From Salinicola rhizosphaerae (lineage in GTDB: Bacteria; Pseudomonadota; Gammaproteobacteria; Pseudomonadales; Halomonadaceae), in contig NZ_BMZI01000003.1 in assembly GCF_014652715.1 (NCBI RefSeq), positions 1 through 64,000 of the forward strand: a stretch of 64,000 nucleotides of DNA, written 5' to 3'. Made by a program: the position numbers and the translations under genes. Shown in pieces: positions 8,854 to 17,317 of this stretch. Numbering within the stretch: position 1 is the first letter of the stretch; each line of letters opens with the position of its first letter. The notes beneath the pieces were generated by a model. It saw nothing but the letters and a program-made list of their open reading frames with translations, had not been told where the DNA came from and made no database searches.

Positions 8854-9570
8854 TCACGCCAACCGACGATGCGCCTCGGCCAGCTCCGCCATGCTGTTGA
8901 AGCGGAAATCGACCGTAGGCATGTCGCCCGGGTTCATGGTCGCGCCGAAGCCTTCCTTGTCGTGGCGGCGATAGATCCAGCAGTTGGCCAGCCCATTGCG
9001 ATTGGCGGGCTGATGATCGTGGAACAGGCTCTCGCCGGTATGCAGGATCTTCGACTTGTCGATGCCGCGCTCGCCGAGTTTCTCCAGCATGTATTCGAAG
9101 TTGCGCTGCGCCGGCTTGTAGGAACCCACGTCCTCGGCGGTGTAGACCGCATCGAACTCGATGCCGAGCTTGCGCTGGCTGTAGGCGAAGCTCTCGTTGT
9201 CGACGTTGGAGAGCACCACCAGCTTGTAGTGCTGCTTGAGGTAGGCGAGCGCATCGGCGCTGTCGGCGAACGCCGGCCACTGTTTGACGAAATTCCCGTA
9301 GGCGAGGCACTCGTCATGCGTGACCGATACTTCCCACTCTTCCGCCAGTCGTTTGTAGACCACCGCCAGCAGCCAGCGATACTGGAGATGCGGCGTGTAG
9401 CGCTGCTGGGTCGACTCGTGGCGCGCATGCGCTTCGAGAATCTGGTCGCGGTCGAGATCCACTCCCGCTCGCTGCAACAGCGGCTGGAGGCCCGCGACCA
9501 TGCCACTTTCCCAATCGATCAGCGTTCCGTAGACATCGAAGGTCAGTGTCGTGAAATCGGTCAGTTGCAT
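8854..9570 (-). CDS. Haloacid dehalogenase type II family hydrolase
   Basis: HAD-superfamily hydrolase of 238 residues. Motif I is FDVYGTLIDWESG (nucleophile Asp about residue 11), motif II is VLSNVDNES (about residue 120), a conserved Lys lies in SYKPAQRNFEYML, and motif IV is SLFHDHQPANRNG. The DVYGTL motif and the cap pattern place it with L-2-haloacid dehalogenase/(S)-2-haloacid-type enzymes. Many such genes act on phosphoesters or have unknown substrates, so dehalogenation is not shown. It lies just downstream of the pucR-like gene on the same strand, 57 bp away, and could be the last gene of that operon. Confidence 0.82.
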   Translation of the reverse strand: MQLTDFTTLTFDVYGTLIDWESGMVAGLQPLLQRAGVDLDRDQILEAHARHESTQQRYTPHLQYRWLLAVVYKRLAEEWEVSVTHDECLAYGNFVKQWPAFADSADALAYLKQHYKLVVLSNVDNESFAYSQRKLGIEFDAVYTAEDVGSYKPAQRNFEYMLEKLGERGIDKSKILHTGESLFHDHQPANRNGLANCWIYRRHDKEGFGATMNPGDMPTVDFRFNSMAELAEAHRRLA

Positions 9571-9627
9571 CGTCTCTCTCCCGGATACTGTCGGTTGTTG
9601 GGCAGTGTTTCGTCCGCCCCGATGGGC

Positions 9628-11199
9628 TCAGTGCTCGTCGCGACGTAAAAGGCGTGTCGCCACCTGAAGCTGCAAGCGAACCTCAGGGTCTCCGAGATCC
9701 ATCTTCAGCGTGTCTTCCAGTCTTTCGATGCGGTAGCGCAGCGTGCTGATATGAATGCCAAGCGCTCGCGCTGCCTGCGCCTGCAGAAAACCGCTGTCGG
9801 ACAATGCAATGAGCGTGTCCAATCCCGCGAGACGAGGGCCACCGGCCTGCAACGCGCGAGAGATGCGCTCGAGAAAGAGCGTTCGGGCGTCGGTATCGCC
9901 TTCGAGTACGCGGGTGAAGAGGATCGCCTCGAAATCGCGACGCTCTCCCGGCTGCAGAGAGGGCAAAAGCCGTGCGACGTCTTTGGCACCCTCGGCGATG
10001 GCAGCCGCGCCGACCACTTCGCGGCTTACCGCCAACGCGGCCTGGCCGTCGTTCAGGCATTGCCACAGCTCGGCGACCGACACCTCGTGACGCACCAGAA
10101 ACGTGAGCCGATTGAGCGACACCGAAATCAATGCCGGCGCCCCCAGCCTGTCGAGTTGCTCACGCAGACGACGCTCCCAGCGCTCGCGCCGCGCGAAGCC
10201 TTCAAGACTCAGCGGTACCGCTTCATCGAGCCGAATGCCGCAGACATGATAAGCGGTTTGCGCATCCCAGCCCTGCAGCGCGGCACGCTCCAGTGCCGCA
10301 GGCGTCGCCTCGAAGCGCCCTTCCAGCAGCGAATCGACGAAGGCGTAACCTAACCGGGCCTCCTGCGCCTGCAGCGCCTGTTGATGGGACAGATGCAGCG
10401 CGGAGATCAACGCCGCCTGCTCCGCGGCCCGCCGCTCGAGTTCGCCGACGATGGATGAGGCTTCATCGATCCAGAGGATAGCGACCAGTGTCTCGCGGAC
10501 CTGAACCGGACAGAACAGCAGGCGCCGCGCCTCGTCCTCGAGCGACTGCGTCACCCGCCAGGACGTTCGCCGCGCAGCCGCCAGCATCGACGGTGTGGGG
10601 CCCGCATCAGCGGCGAGCCCGGCACTGCTGCCCAGCCACTCGCCATCCGGTCCGGTGAACACAACGTCTCGCTCGAGCAGCCGCCCCAGCGCGCCGGCGA
10701 TATCACCGAGGCCTTCGGCCGTCAGCGCCGAGCGCGTGAGATCACGATGAATCTGCTCCGCGCGCGCGATCAGCTGTCCCTGCCGGGCGATCAGCCAGGC
10801 GTGGACATCTTCGGTGATCTGACTGAACGGAACGTCCCAGGGAATCTCCAGCAGCGGGAAGTCGAGCGCTTCGGCGGCCGCCAGACTGGCCGGTGGGAAG
10901 GCACTCAAGAATCGCGGTACTGCGAGCGCGACCCCGGCAAGCTCCTTGTCGGCCAGCGTTTCGATCAGCGCACGCTCCGCCGCAGGTTCGTCCGGCCAGT
11001 GATAGCCGGTGGTCAGCAACAGCTGGCCTTCCCGCACCCATGCCGTGATATCCGGGTGATCGACCATGTGAACCCAGCGCAGCGGCCGCGCCAGCGAGCT
11101 TGCGCCGGCGACCACGCGGGCGTGACGCAGGCTCGTCTCGTCAAGCGCCGTGGCAAGATCCAGCGACATCGAGAGCCGAGCCCCGTCGGGCATGCCCAT
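9628..11199 (-). CDS. PucR-family transcriptional regulator
   Basis: DNA-binding regulator of 523 residues. An N-terminal PucR ligand-sensing domain is seen over about residues 10-130 (VVAGASSLARPLRWVHMVD; EGQLLLTTGYHW). A GGDEF-like/CdaR middle region follows. The C-terminal helix-turn-helix of the PucR type includes SGFLQAQAARALGIHISTLR, followed by YRIERLEDTL. Its ATG shares one base with the stop of the upstream dehydrogenase gene (TGATG), so the two are co-transcribed and probably translationally coupled. A second in-frame ATG lies 6 nt further in. PucR-type proteins often control the catabolic gene beside them, here a semialdehyde dehydrogenase. The inducer is unknown; a purine or GABA-related amine is possible but not shown. 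Confidence 0.85.
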   Translation of the reverse strand: MGMPDGARLSMSLDLATALDETSLRHARVVAGASSLARPLRWVHMVDHPDITAWVREGQLLLTTGYHWPDEPAAERALIETLADKELAGVALAVPRFLSAFPPASLAAAEALDFPLLEIPWDVPFSQITEDVHAWLIARQGQLIARAEQIHRDLTRSALTAEGLGDIAGALGRLLERDVVFTGPDGEWLGSSAGLAADAGPTPSMLAAARRTSWRVTQSLEDEARRLLFCPVQVRETLVAILWIDEASSIVGELERRAAEQAALISALHLSHQQALQAQEARLGYAFVDSLLEGRFEATPAALERAALQGWDAQTAYHVCGIRLDEAVPLSLEGFARRERWERRLREQLDRLGAPALISVSLNRLTFLVRHEVSVAELWQCLNDGQAALAVSREVVGAAAIAEGAKDVARLLPSLQPGERRDFEAILFTRVLEGDTDARTLFLERISRALQAGGPRLAGLDTLIALSDSGFLQAQAARALGIHISTLRYRIERLEDTLKMDLGDPEVRLQLQVATRLLRRDEH

Positions 11200-12683
11200 C
11201 AGCCGTCCAGACGGGTCGAAACGAACTTGAGATCGAGATATTCGTCGATCCCGTAACGACCACCTTCGCGGCCGATACCGCTATCCTTGACGCCGCCGAA
11301 CGGCGCCTGCGGCACCGATGGGGCGCCGTCGTTGACACCGACGATGCCGTAGTCCAGCGCTTCGGACACCCGATGCGCCCGCCCCAGGTTGCGTGTCCAC
11401 AGGTAGGCCGCCAACCCGAATGGCGTCGCGTTGGCAGCGGCAACGGCCTGGGCTTCGTCATCGAACGCGACCAGCGGCGCGACCGGCCCGAACGTCTCCT
11501 CCTGCATGATGCGCATCTCTTCGGTCACGTCGGCCAGCACCGTCGGCGCCACGAAAAAGCCATCGACCTCGCGCGCCGCGGTCAGGCGTCTTGCCCCCTG
11601 GGCCAGCGCATCATCGATATGCGACTGTGCCTTGTCGCGTCCGGCCTGGCTGACCAGCGGGCCGATCTGGGTCGTCTCCTCCTCCGGCTGGCCCACGCTA
11701 AGCGCATCGACCGCTTGAGCCAGGCGTTTGGCAAAGCTATCGAAAATGCCGCGCTGGACGTAGACCCGATTGGTACAGACGCAGGTCTGCCCGCCATTGC
11801 GGAACTTGCTCGCCATGACTTCGGCGACAGCCGCATCGATATCGGCATCGTCGAAGACCAGAAACGGCGCGTGGCCACCAAGTTCCAGCGACATCCGCTT
11901 CATCGTCGCGGCGGACTTGGCGTAAAGATGCTTGCCGACCGGCGTACTGCCGGTGAAGGTCACCTTGCGAATGCGCGTGTCTGCTATCAGCAGATCGCTG
12001 ATCTCCGCCGGCCGCTCGGCCGTGATGACCTGAAACACCTCCGCCGGGCCACCGACCTGCTGCCAGAGCCTTGCCAGCAGAATCGCCGTGACCGGCGTCT
12101 GCTCCGCCGGCTTGACGATCACCGAGCAGCCCGCGGCAAGCCCCGGCGCCACCTTGCGCGTAATCATCGCCGCCGGAAAGTTCCAGGGGGTGATCGCGAA
12201 CACCGGACCGACCGGCTGGCGCAGCACGGCGAGGCGCTTGTCAGGATGCTGGCTCGGCAGAATATCGCCGTCGAGCCGTTTGGCCTGCTCGGCATACCAC
12301 TCGAGGAAACTCGCCGCGTAATCGACCTCGCCACGCGCCTCGCCGATGGGCTTGCCCATTTCACGCGCCATGGTCAGTGCCAGCACCTCCTTCGCCTCGA
12401 GCATCGCACTGTGCCACGCCTTGAGCAGCGCCGCGCGCGCGAACGGCGTTGTCTGGCGCCAGGATTCGAAGCCGCGCTGCGCGTTGTCCGCTGCCAGCCG
12501 GGCTTGAGCTGCGCCGCAGTCGGCGACCGAAGCGATCACCTCTCCACTGGCCGGTGAACGCAGCGAATAACGCCCCACAGCCTCTGCCTCGAGGCCGGCA
12601 ATGACGGCGGTGTAGTCAGCGCCTGGCGTGGGCGCCTCGATCATGAAATGGGCGGCGGGACGGGAAGCGTGAGAGAGACTCAT
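11199..12683 (-). CDS. gabD: NAD(P)-dependent succinate-semialdehyde dehydrogenase-like protein
   Basis: Aldehyde dehydrogenase of 494 residues. The cofactor-site signature is ITPWNFPAAMITRK, the catalytic Glu lies in LELGGHAPFLVF and the catalytic Cys in GGQTCVCTNRVYV. The Cys-Val-Cys arrangement after GQT is typical of succinate-semialdehyde dehydrogenases (GabD type), which oxidise the product of GABA or polyamine breakdown to succinate. No GABA transaminase lies nearby, so other semialdehydes remain possible. It is first in an operon with the PucR regulator. The N-terminal 13 residues before the second Met may not all be translated. Confidence 0.82.
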   Translation of the reverse strand: MSLSHASRPAAHFMIEAPTPGADYTAVIAGLEAEAVGRYSLRSPASGEVIASVADCGAAQARLAADNAQRGFESWRQTTPFARAALLKAWHSAMLEAKEVLALTMAREMGKPIGEARGEVDYAASFLEWYAEQAKRLDGDILPSQHPDKRLAVLRQPVGPVFAITPWNFPAAMITRKVAPGLAAGCSVIVKPAEQTPVTAILLARLWQQVGGPAEVFQVITAERPAEISDLLIADTRIRKVTFTGSTPVGKHLYAKSAATMKRMSLELGGHAPFLVFDDADIDAAVAEVMASKFRNGGQTCVCTNRVYVQRGIFDSFAKRLAQAVDALSVGQPEEETTQIGPLVSQAGRDKAQSHIDDALAQGARRLTAAREVDGFFVAPTVLADVTEEMRIMQEETFGPVAPLVAFDDEAQAVAAANATPFGLAAYLWTRNLGRAHRVSEALDYGIVGVNDGAPSVPQAPFGGVKDSGIGREGGRYGIDEYLDLKFVSTRLDG

Positions 12684-12781
12684 GAGCAGACTCGCTAGAC
12701 CGGTGAATCGGATGTCGGCTCATCCTAGCGTGCCCGCAGACGGAAATCCTCCTGACAGAAACAGGAATTCGAGCGCGCCAT

Positions 12782-12810
12782 TTCATAGCTATAAACGGAT
12801 ATCTATACAA
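12782..12810 (-). promoter_or_regulatory. Possible sigma-70 promoter for gabD-pucR
   Basis: On the minus strand TTGTAT and TATGAA are 17 bp apart, about 100 bp before the gabD start. The -35 overlaps the end of deoR. The short palindrome ATAGCTAT overlaps the -10. Both elements depart from consensus, so this is only a candidate. Confidence 0.3.
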
Positions 12811-13579
12811 TCTCGATTCTGTCGGGGGCGACGCTCACGCCGCGCCCCAACCAGTCTCGCCCAGGTTCACCGCTGGTGAGAATCGCATCGAAGTCGCTCA
12901 GCTCGGCAAAAAAAGCCGCCCGCATGACGTCGAGCTTGCTCTCGTCGGCAACGAGAATGCGCCGTTCGGCGTGCTCGATGGCCGCCTGTTTGGGGGCGAC
13001 CTCGTGGAAGTGGAAACAACTCGCTCCTTTGTCGGCGTGAACGCCCGCCGCCGAGAGGAAGGCCTTGTTGATGCCCAGGCGGCGTATGGCGCTGGTCACG
13101 TCCTGTCCGCCGAACGATTGCGAAGAGGCGTAGTAGAGCCCACCCAGCACGACTAGCCGCATGTTGGGCATGTCGCGCTGGGCAAAGAGATTGGCAACAT
13201 TGAGCGCATAGGTGACGACAGTCACGTTCATCTCGCGGGGAATCTGCGCGCAGAGCGGCATCAGCGTCGTGCCGCAGTCGATGAACAGCGTATCGCCCTC
13301 CTCGATCATCTCGAGCGCCGCGTTGCCGAGGCGCTGCTTGGCACCGGCGAAGCGGTCTCGCTGCGTGTCGAGGTGGTAGGCCACGGCAAACTGCGGATTG
13401 TCCGCCATGACCAGATGGCCGCCGAAGGAAGCGATCGCACCATGGCTCGCCGCGATATCCCGGCGCACGGTCATTTCGGAGACCCGACACAGCCTGGCCG
13501 CGGCAGCCAGCGAGATGGAGCCCTCACGCTTTAGCGCTTCTCGAAGTCGCTCGAGCCTCTCGGCGCTGCGCTCGTTCAT
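12803..13579 (-). CDS. deoR: DeoR-type repressor of deoxyribonucleoside catabolism
   Basis: Regulator of 258 residues with the DeoR architecture. An N-terminal winged helix-turn-helix (ISLAAAARLCRVSEMTVRRD, about residues 22-41) is followed by the sugar-phosphate sensor domain with IEEGDTLFIDCGTT and the motif SAAGVHADKGASCF. The last stretch is close, from memory, to that of E. coli DeoR (252 residues), whose inducer is deoxyribose-5-phosphate. The gene lies beside tsx and the nupC-deoCABD-cdd operon, which strongly supports this identity rather than a generic DeoR-family sugar regulator. Expected targets are the tsx/nupC divergent promoters. Confidence 0.88.
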   Translation of the reverse strand: MNERSAERLERLREALKREGSISLAAAARLCRVSEMTVRRDIAASHGAIASFGGHLVMADNPQFAVAYHLDTQRDRFAGAKQRLGNAALEMIEEGDTLFIDCGTTLMPLCAQIPREMNVTVVTYALNVANLFAQRDMPNMRLVVLGGLYYASSQSFGGQDVTSAIRRLGINKAFLSAAGVHADKGASCFHFHEVAPKQAAIEHAERRILVADESKLDVMRAAFFAELSDFDAILTSGEPGRDWLGRGVSVAPDRIEIV

Positions 13580-13668
13580 CAGCGTCTCCTGTTGTTGTCC
13601 TGGCGATCAGGCTCTTGCCGTCCGAGACAGCTAGCGCCGTATCCTAGCACGCCGATTTCCGCTCACGA

Positions 13669-13702
13669 GAACGAGCGAATGGCGTTCACCATTCGCTCGT
13701 TC
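13669..13702. terminator. Hairpin terminator downstream of tsx
   Basis: Perfect 14-bp stem (13669-13682 with 13689-13702) with a 6-nt loop, about 46 bp past the tsx stop. No long T-run follows on the minus strand, so termination strength is uncertain. It also lies about 90 bp upstream of the deoR start. Confidence 0.6.
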
Positions 13703-13723
13703 AAGGATGCCAGCAGAGGCTTT

Positions 13724-13771
13724 TCAGAACTGCCAGCCAACGCCGAATCAGAACTGCCAGCCAACGCCGAA
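13724..13771 (-). repeat. Perfect 24-bp tandem duplication at the tsx 3' end
   Basis: The 24 bases 13748-13771, encoding FGVGWQF plus TGA (the last seven codons and stop of tsx), are repeated exactly at 13724-13747, directly after the stop and in the same frame. Both copies end in Phe-stop. Confidence 0.95.
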
Positions 13772-14752
13772 GTAGTATCCCCACCCCGTCGAGCGCAGTT
13801 CGAAGCTGTCGCCATGGCTATTGGGGAACGGCGCCATCTCGCCATCGTTCCACTGGCCGCCGTTGTGGAAGTAACGGGCGACGGCCATGAAACGCAGATG
13901 CGTGAACTGGTAGAGCAGGACGTTGGTGGCGACCGTCGACTCGTTGGTACGCGTCGGGTCGTCGTCACCCAGGTCCGAACCGAAGTCATGGTTGGTGAAT
14001 CCGACGTAGACCAGCGAGGCGCCGTTGTCGAAACTGGCCAGCGGGTATGAGTAATTCAGCTGAGCCCGATAGCCATCCCAGGAGTGCTCGTTGGCGGCAC
14101 CGTAGTTCTCCCATTGGCGACGCTTGTAGAGATTCAGCGAAAGCCCCAGCGGCGAGCCGGTGTCGAAATCGGTTCCCAGGCCGGCGTAGAGCGTATTCTG
14201 ACGGTTCTCGGTGTTGTGCCCCCAGTCGAAGATGTAGTCGAAGGCGACGAACCACTCCTTGAACGGCCCGAAGCTCAGATCCTTGCCGGTCATGTCGTCG
14301 ATCGACAGCCGCGGCTCGAGCTCCATGAACATCGGCGAGCCCTTGTCGAAGATGCCGCTATCGGCTGCGTTGCCGACGCCGAAGAATTTCGGCAAATCGA
14401 TATAGCCGTACAGGTCTAGCGGCCCTTTACGCCCGAAAAACTCGTATTCGAGGTAGATGTCGTCGACCTGCTGCGGGCCGAAGCGAATGTTCTTGCTGCC
14501 GATCGCCGTCAGGTTCTGGTGATACCAGTCGGAGAGATAAGGACCATCGGCGGTCTGCCCCTCCGCCGTCGGCCCCTCGTCGGGCGTCTCCTGCTCGATC
14601 ACCGGCGCCTCGCCCGCACCGCTTGCCTCGCTGGACTGCGCCCAGGCCGGCATGACCGCCAGGCCCAGCACTACGGCCAGTGCGCCACTCAAACAGGTCG
14701 GTGCTGCGCTTGCTTGCCGGGTCTTTACTGCCCGCGTCTCTCGCTTGCTCAT
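13748..14752 (-). CDS. tsx: Nucleoside-specific outer-membrane channel Tsx
   Basis: Outer-membrane beta-barrel that lets nucleosides diffuse into the periplasm. The preferred ATG is 14752, with AAGGGGA 5-6 nt before it, giving 334 residues. An ATG at 14827 would add 25 residues without a signal-peptide-like start. The hydrophobic stretch ending in PAWA, then QSSEAS, is a typical signal peptide. The mature part has the Tsx landmarks SDWYHQN, RFGPQ, YLEYEFFGRKGPLDLYGYID, FMELEPRLSID, LSFGPFKEWF, ENYGAANEHSWDGYR, FTNHDFGSDLGDD and VARYFHNGGQWND, ending in Phe as barrel proteins do. An Ala/Glu-rich insert of about 35 residues follows the signal. It sits divergently from nupC, the inner-membrane partner. 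Confidence 0.93.
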   Translation of the reverse strand: MSKRETRAVKTRQASAAPTCLSGALAVVLGLAVMPAWAQSSEASGAGEAPVIEQETPDEGPTAEGQTADGPYLSDWYHQNLTAIGSKNIRFGPQQVDDIYLEYEFFGRKGPLDLYGYIDLPKFFGVGNAADSGIFDKGSPMFMELEPRLSIDDMTGKDLSFGPFKEWFVAFDYIFDWGHNTENRQNTLYAGLGTDFDTGSPLGLSLNLYKRRQWENYGAANEHSWDGYRAQLNYSYPLASFDNGASLVYVGFTNHDFGSDLGDDDPTRTNESTVATNVLLYQFTHLRFMAVARYFHNGGQWNDGEMAPFPNSHGDSFELRSTGWGYYFGVGWQF

Positions 14753-15104
14753 GTCATCCCCTTGTTCGGATTGTTGTGACATCGTCGTCCTCGGGTCGGC
14801 GGCCCGGTTTTGTGACTTATTTTTCATTCAGCCAATGTCTTATCTGCCATCGACCTTCTGCGAGGATGGCGAAAAGCCTCTCTCCGTGCCATCAAAACAC
14901 TAGATATGGGACGTCTAGCCGCCTCCGGCTACTCTATGGGCTTGTTTAGACAAACACAATGAGTGACTTTTCAAACCACAAAATGTTAAAACGCTTTCAT
15001 GGAGCAGAAGCAGACGAGCAGCGAAATGGGCGCCAGTCGCCAGGATCGCCACGTTCCACTTGCTCATGTCTCCCTTTACCAAGACCAACACCAAGGACAA
15101 CAAC
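14753..15104. promoter_or_regulatory. Divergent tsx/nupC control region
   Basis: This 352-bp non-coding region between the tsx and nupC starts is AT-rich relative to its flanks. It must carry both promoters and the DeoR-responsive sites. The best candidate operator is the imperfect palindrome TTGTTTAGACAA at about 14942-14953, which vaguely resembles the TGTTAG...CTAACA operators of E. coli DeoR. I did not find a clear CRP site or a convincing -35/-10 pair. Confidence 0.4.
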
Positions 15105-16376
15105 ATGACTTCTCTCATGGGTCTGGTCGGCATCGTCGTACTGCTGGTGATAGCGCTGATCTTCTCCAGCGACCGCAAGTCGATCCGCCTGCGCACCGTA
15201 CTCGGCGCATTCCTGATTCAGGCCGGCATCGGCGCCTTCGTTCTCTACATTCCTGTCGGGCAGAGCGTCCTCGGGGCGATCTCCGGCGCAGTCAGCCAGG
15301 TCATCGGCTACGCCAACGACGGCATCGGCTTTCTGTTCGGCAATCTTGCCGATCCCACCAACGTCGGCTTCGTGTTCGCGGTGAAAGTGCTGCCGATCAT
15401 CATCTTCTTCTCGTCGTTGACCGCGGTGCTCTACTACCTCGGCATCATGCAGTGGATCGTGCGCATTCTCGGTGGCGCGCTGCAGAAGGTCCTGAGCACG
15501 TCACGCACGGAGTCGCTCTCCGCCACCGCCAACATCTTCGTTGGCCAGACCGAAGCACCGCTGGTCGTGCGCCCGTTCCTCGCGCGGATGACCAAATCGG
15601 AACTCTTCGCGGTCATGTGCGGCGGCCTGGCGTCGGTGGCCGGCTCAACGCTGGCGGGTTATGCCGAGCTGGGCATTCCGATGGAGTATCTGATCGCAGC
15701 GTCATTCATGGCAGCGCCGGGCGGGCTGCTGTTCGCCAAGATACTGATGCCGGAGACGGAGAAACCGGACGATCATACCGGCCAGGTAAAAGAGGCGATG
15801 GAAGCCGAGGAGAAGCCCGCCAACGTGCTTGACGCGGCCGCGTCCGGCGCGTCTTCCGGGCTGATGCTGGCCGCCAACGTCGGCGCCATGCTGCTGGCTT
15901 TCATCGGCCTCATCGCCCTGATCGATGGACTGCTCGGCGGCATCGGAGGCTGGTTCGGCGTGGACTCGCTCAGCCTGTCGATGATTCTCGGCTGGCTCTT
16001 CTCGCCGCTGGCCTTCGTGCTCGGTATCCCGTGGAACGAAGCGACGCTTGCCGGCTCGTTCATCGGTCAGAAACTGGTCGTCAACGAATTCGTCGCCTAT
16101 ATCAATCTGGCGCCCTACATCAGCGGCGACACCGTGGTGGCCGCTACTGGCGAAGCCATGACGCCGCACACCGTGGCGATTCTCTCTTTCGCCCTCTGCG
16201 GCTTCGCCAACCTGTCGTCGATCGCCATTCTGCTGGGTGGCCTCGGCACCATGGCGCCAAGCCGCCGCCCGGAGATCGCTCGCTACGGAATGAAGGCCGT
16301 GCTGGCTGGCACGCTCTCCAATCTGATGTCGGCGACGCTGGCGGGTCTCTTCATCTCGCTGGCGGGGGCTGCCTGA
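15105..16376 (+). CDS. nupC: NupC-type concentrative nucleoside transporter
   Basis: Inner-membrane nucleoside:cation symporter of the CNT family. The preferred ATG at 15105 has AAGGA 7 nt upstream and gives 423 residues; a start at 15060 would add 15 hydrophilic residues. Family motifs include [20 protein letters not shown], the [19 protein letters not shown] loop that binds nucleoside and cation, [14 protein letters not shown] and the C-terminal NEFVAY and [15 protein letters not shown]. Roughly ten membrane helices are expected. It is first in the nupC-deoCABD-cdd series, so uptake and breakdown are probably expressed together. Confidence 0.92.
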   Translation: MTSLMGLVGIVVLLVIALIFSSDRKSIRLRTVLGAFLIQAGIGAFVLYIPVGQSVLGAISGAVSQVIGYANDGIGFLFGNLADPTNVGFVFAVKVLPIIIFFSSLTAVLYYLGIMQWIVRILGGALQKVLSTSRTESLSATANIFVGQTEAPLVVRPFLARMTKSELFAVMCGGLASVAGSTLAGYAELGIPMEYLIAASFMAAPGGLLFAKILMPETEKPDDHTGQVKEAMEAEEKPANVLDAAASGASSGLMLAANVGAMLLAFIGLIALIDGLLGGIGGWFGVDSLSLSMILGWLFSPLAFVLGIPWNEATLAGSFIGQKLVVNEFVAYINLAPYISGDTVVAATGEAMTPHTVAILSFALCGFANLSSIAILLGGLGTMAPSRRPEIARYGMKAVLAGTLSNLMSATLAGLFISLAGAA

Positions 16377-16508
16377 CGCGGAATCGAAACTGCCGGCACG
16401 CAAAATGACACCTAAATGTCTCGTGTCGGCTACTCACCCTGCAGACGCCGTGCCAGACCCGCCGATTCGCGTGGCCTGGCTCGCAGCGTCTGATCTGGAG
16501 AACGCAAG

Positions 16509-17282
16509 ATGATGACTCTCGAGCACGCCGCTCGCCTGGCGCTCGCCATGATGGATCTGACCTCGCTCAATGATGATGACACTGACGCGAGCATCGTCGC
16601 ACTCTGCCAACGCACGGCGACTCCCTTCGGTGCTCCCGCCGCTGTCTGCGTCTATCCGGCCTTCATCGAGACAGCCGACCGTGCATTGCGCGAGGCCGGC
16701 ACGCGGGATCGCGTCAGGATCGCCACGGTCACCAACTTTCCCGACGGCTGCGTCAATGTGGAGCGCGCCACACGTGAGACGCGTGCGGCGGTGGTGGCCG
16801 GCGCCGACGAAGTCGATGTCGTGTTCCCCTATAAGGCGCTGCTGGGCGGTGACGCCGAGGCCGGACGCGCGCTGGTCAGCGCCTGCCGGGCGGCTTGCGA
16901 CGGTAAAACACTGAAGGTGATTCTCGAAACCGGCGAGTTGAAAACCCCGACGCTCATCCGTCAGGCCGCCGATATCGCGCTCGACAGCGGTGCCGACTTT
17001 CTCAAGACCTCCACCGGCAAGGTGTCGATCAACGCCACGCTCGAATCTGCCGAGATTCTACTCACCGCGATCCGGGACAGCGGCCGCGACGTCGGCTTCA
17101 AGGCTGCCGGTGGTATTCGCACCACGGAAGACGCTCGCGCCTATCTCGCGCTCGCTAGCGACATCATGGGAGAGGGCTGGGCCACGCCGGCACACTTTCG
17201 CTTCGGCGCCTCGGGGCTACTCGACGCCCTGCTGGCGACTCTCTCAGGCAACATCTCGGCGCCGGCGCAAGACGGCTACTGA
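16509..17282 (+). CDS. deoC: Deoxyribose-phosphate aldolase
   Basis: Class I aldolase of 257 residues that splits 2-deoxyribose-5-phosphate into glyceraldehyde-3-phosphate and acetaldehyde. The Schiff-base lysine is in FLKTSTGK (Lys about residue 166), the activating lysine in GFKAAGGIRT (about 198) and the proton-relay aspartate in VDVVFPYKALL (about 100). Length and motif spacing match the E. coli enzyme. The ATG at 16509, immediately followed by a second ATG, has CTGGAGAA upstream. The 132-bp gap after nupC contains no obvious strong terminator, so read-through from nupC is likely. Confidence 0.94.
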   Translation: MMTLEHAARLALAMMDLTSLNDDDTDASIVALCQRTATPFGAPAAVCVYPAFIETADRALREAGTRDRVRIATVTNFPDGCVNVERATRETRAAVVAGADEVDVVFPYKALLGGDAEAGRALVSACRAACDGKTLKVILETGELKTPTLIRQAADIALDSGADFLKTSTGKVSINATLESAEILLTAIRDSGRDVGFKAAGGIRTTEDARAYLALASDIMGEGWATPAHFRFGASGLLDALLATLSGNISAPAQDGY

Positions 17283-17317
17283 TCGACAGGCAACCCGGAG
17301 ATTCCGCGGGAGGTTGA

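Noticed and set aside
12616-12810. Small minus-strand frame preceding gabD with an AGGAGG-like sequence nearby
   Set aside because: No start codon lies at a workable distance from the AGGAGG and the frame overlaps the gabD start with non-coding-like composition.
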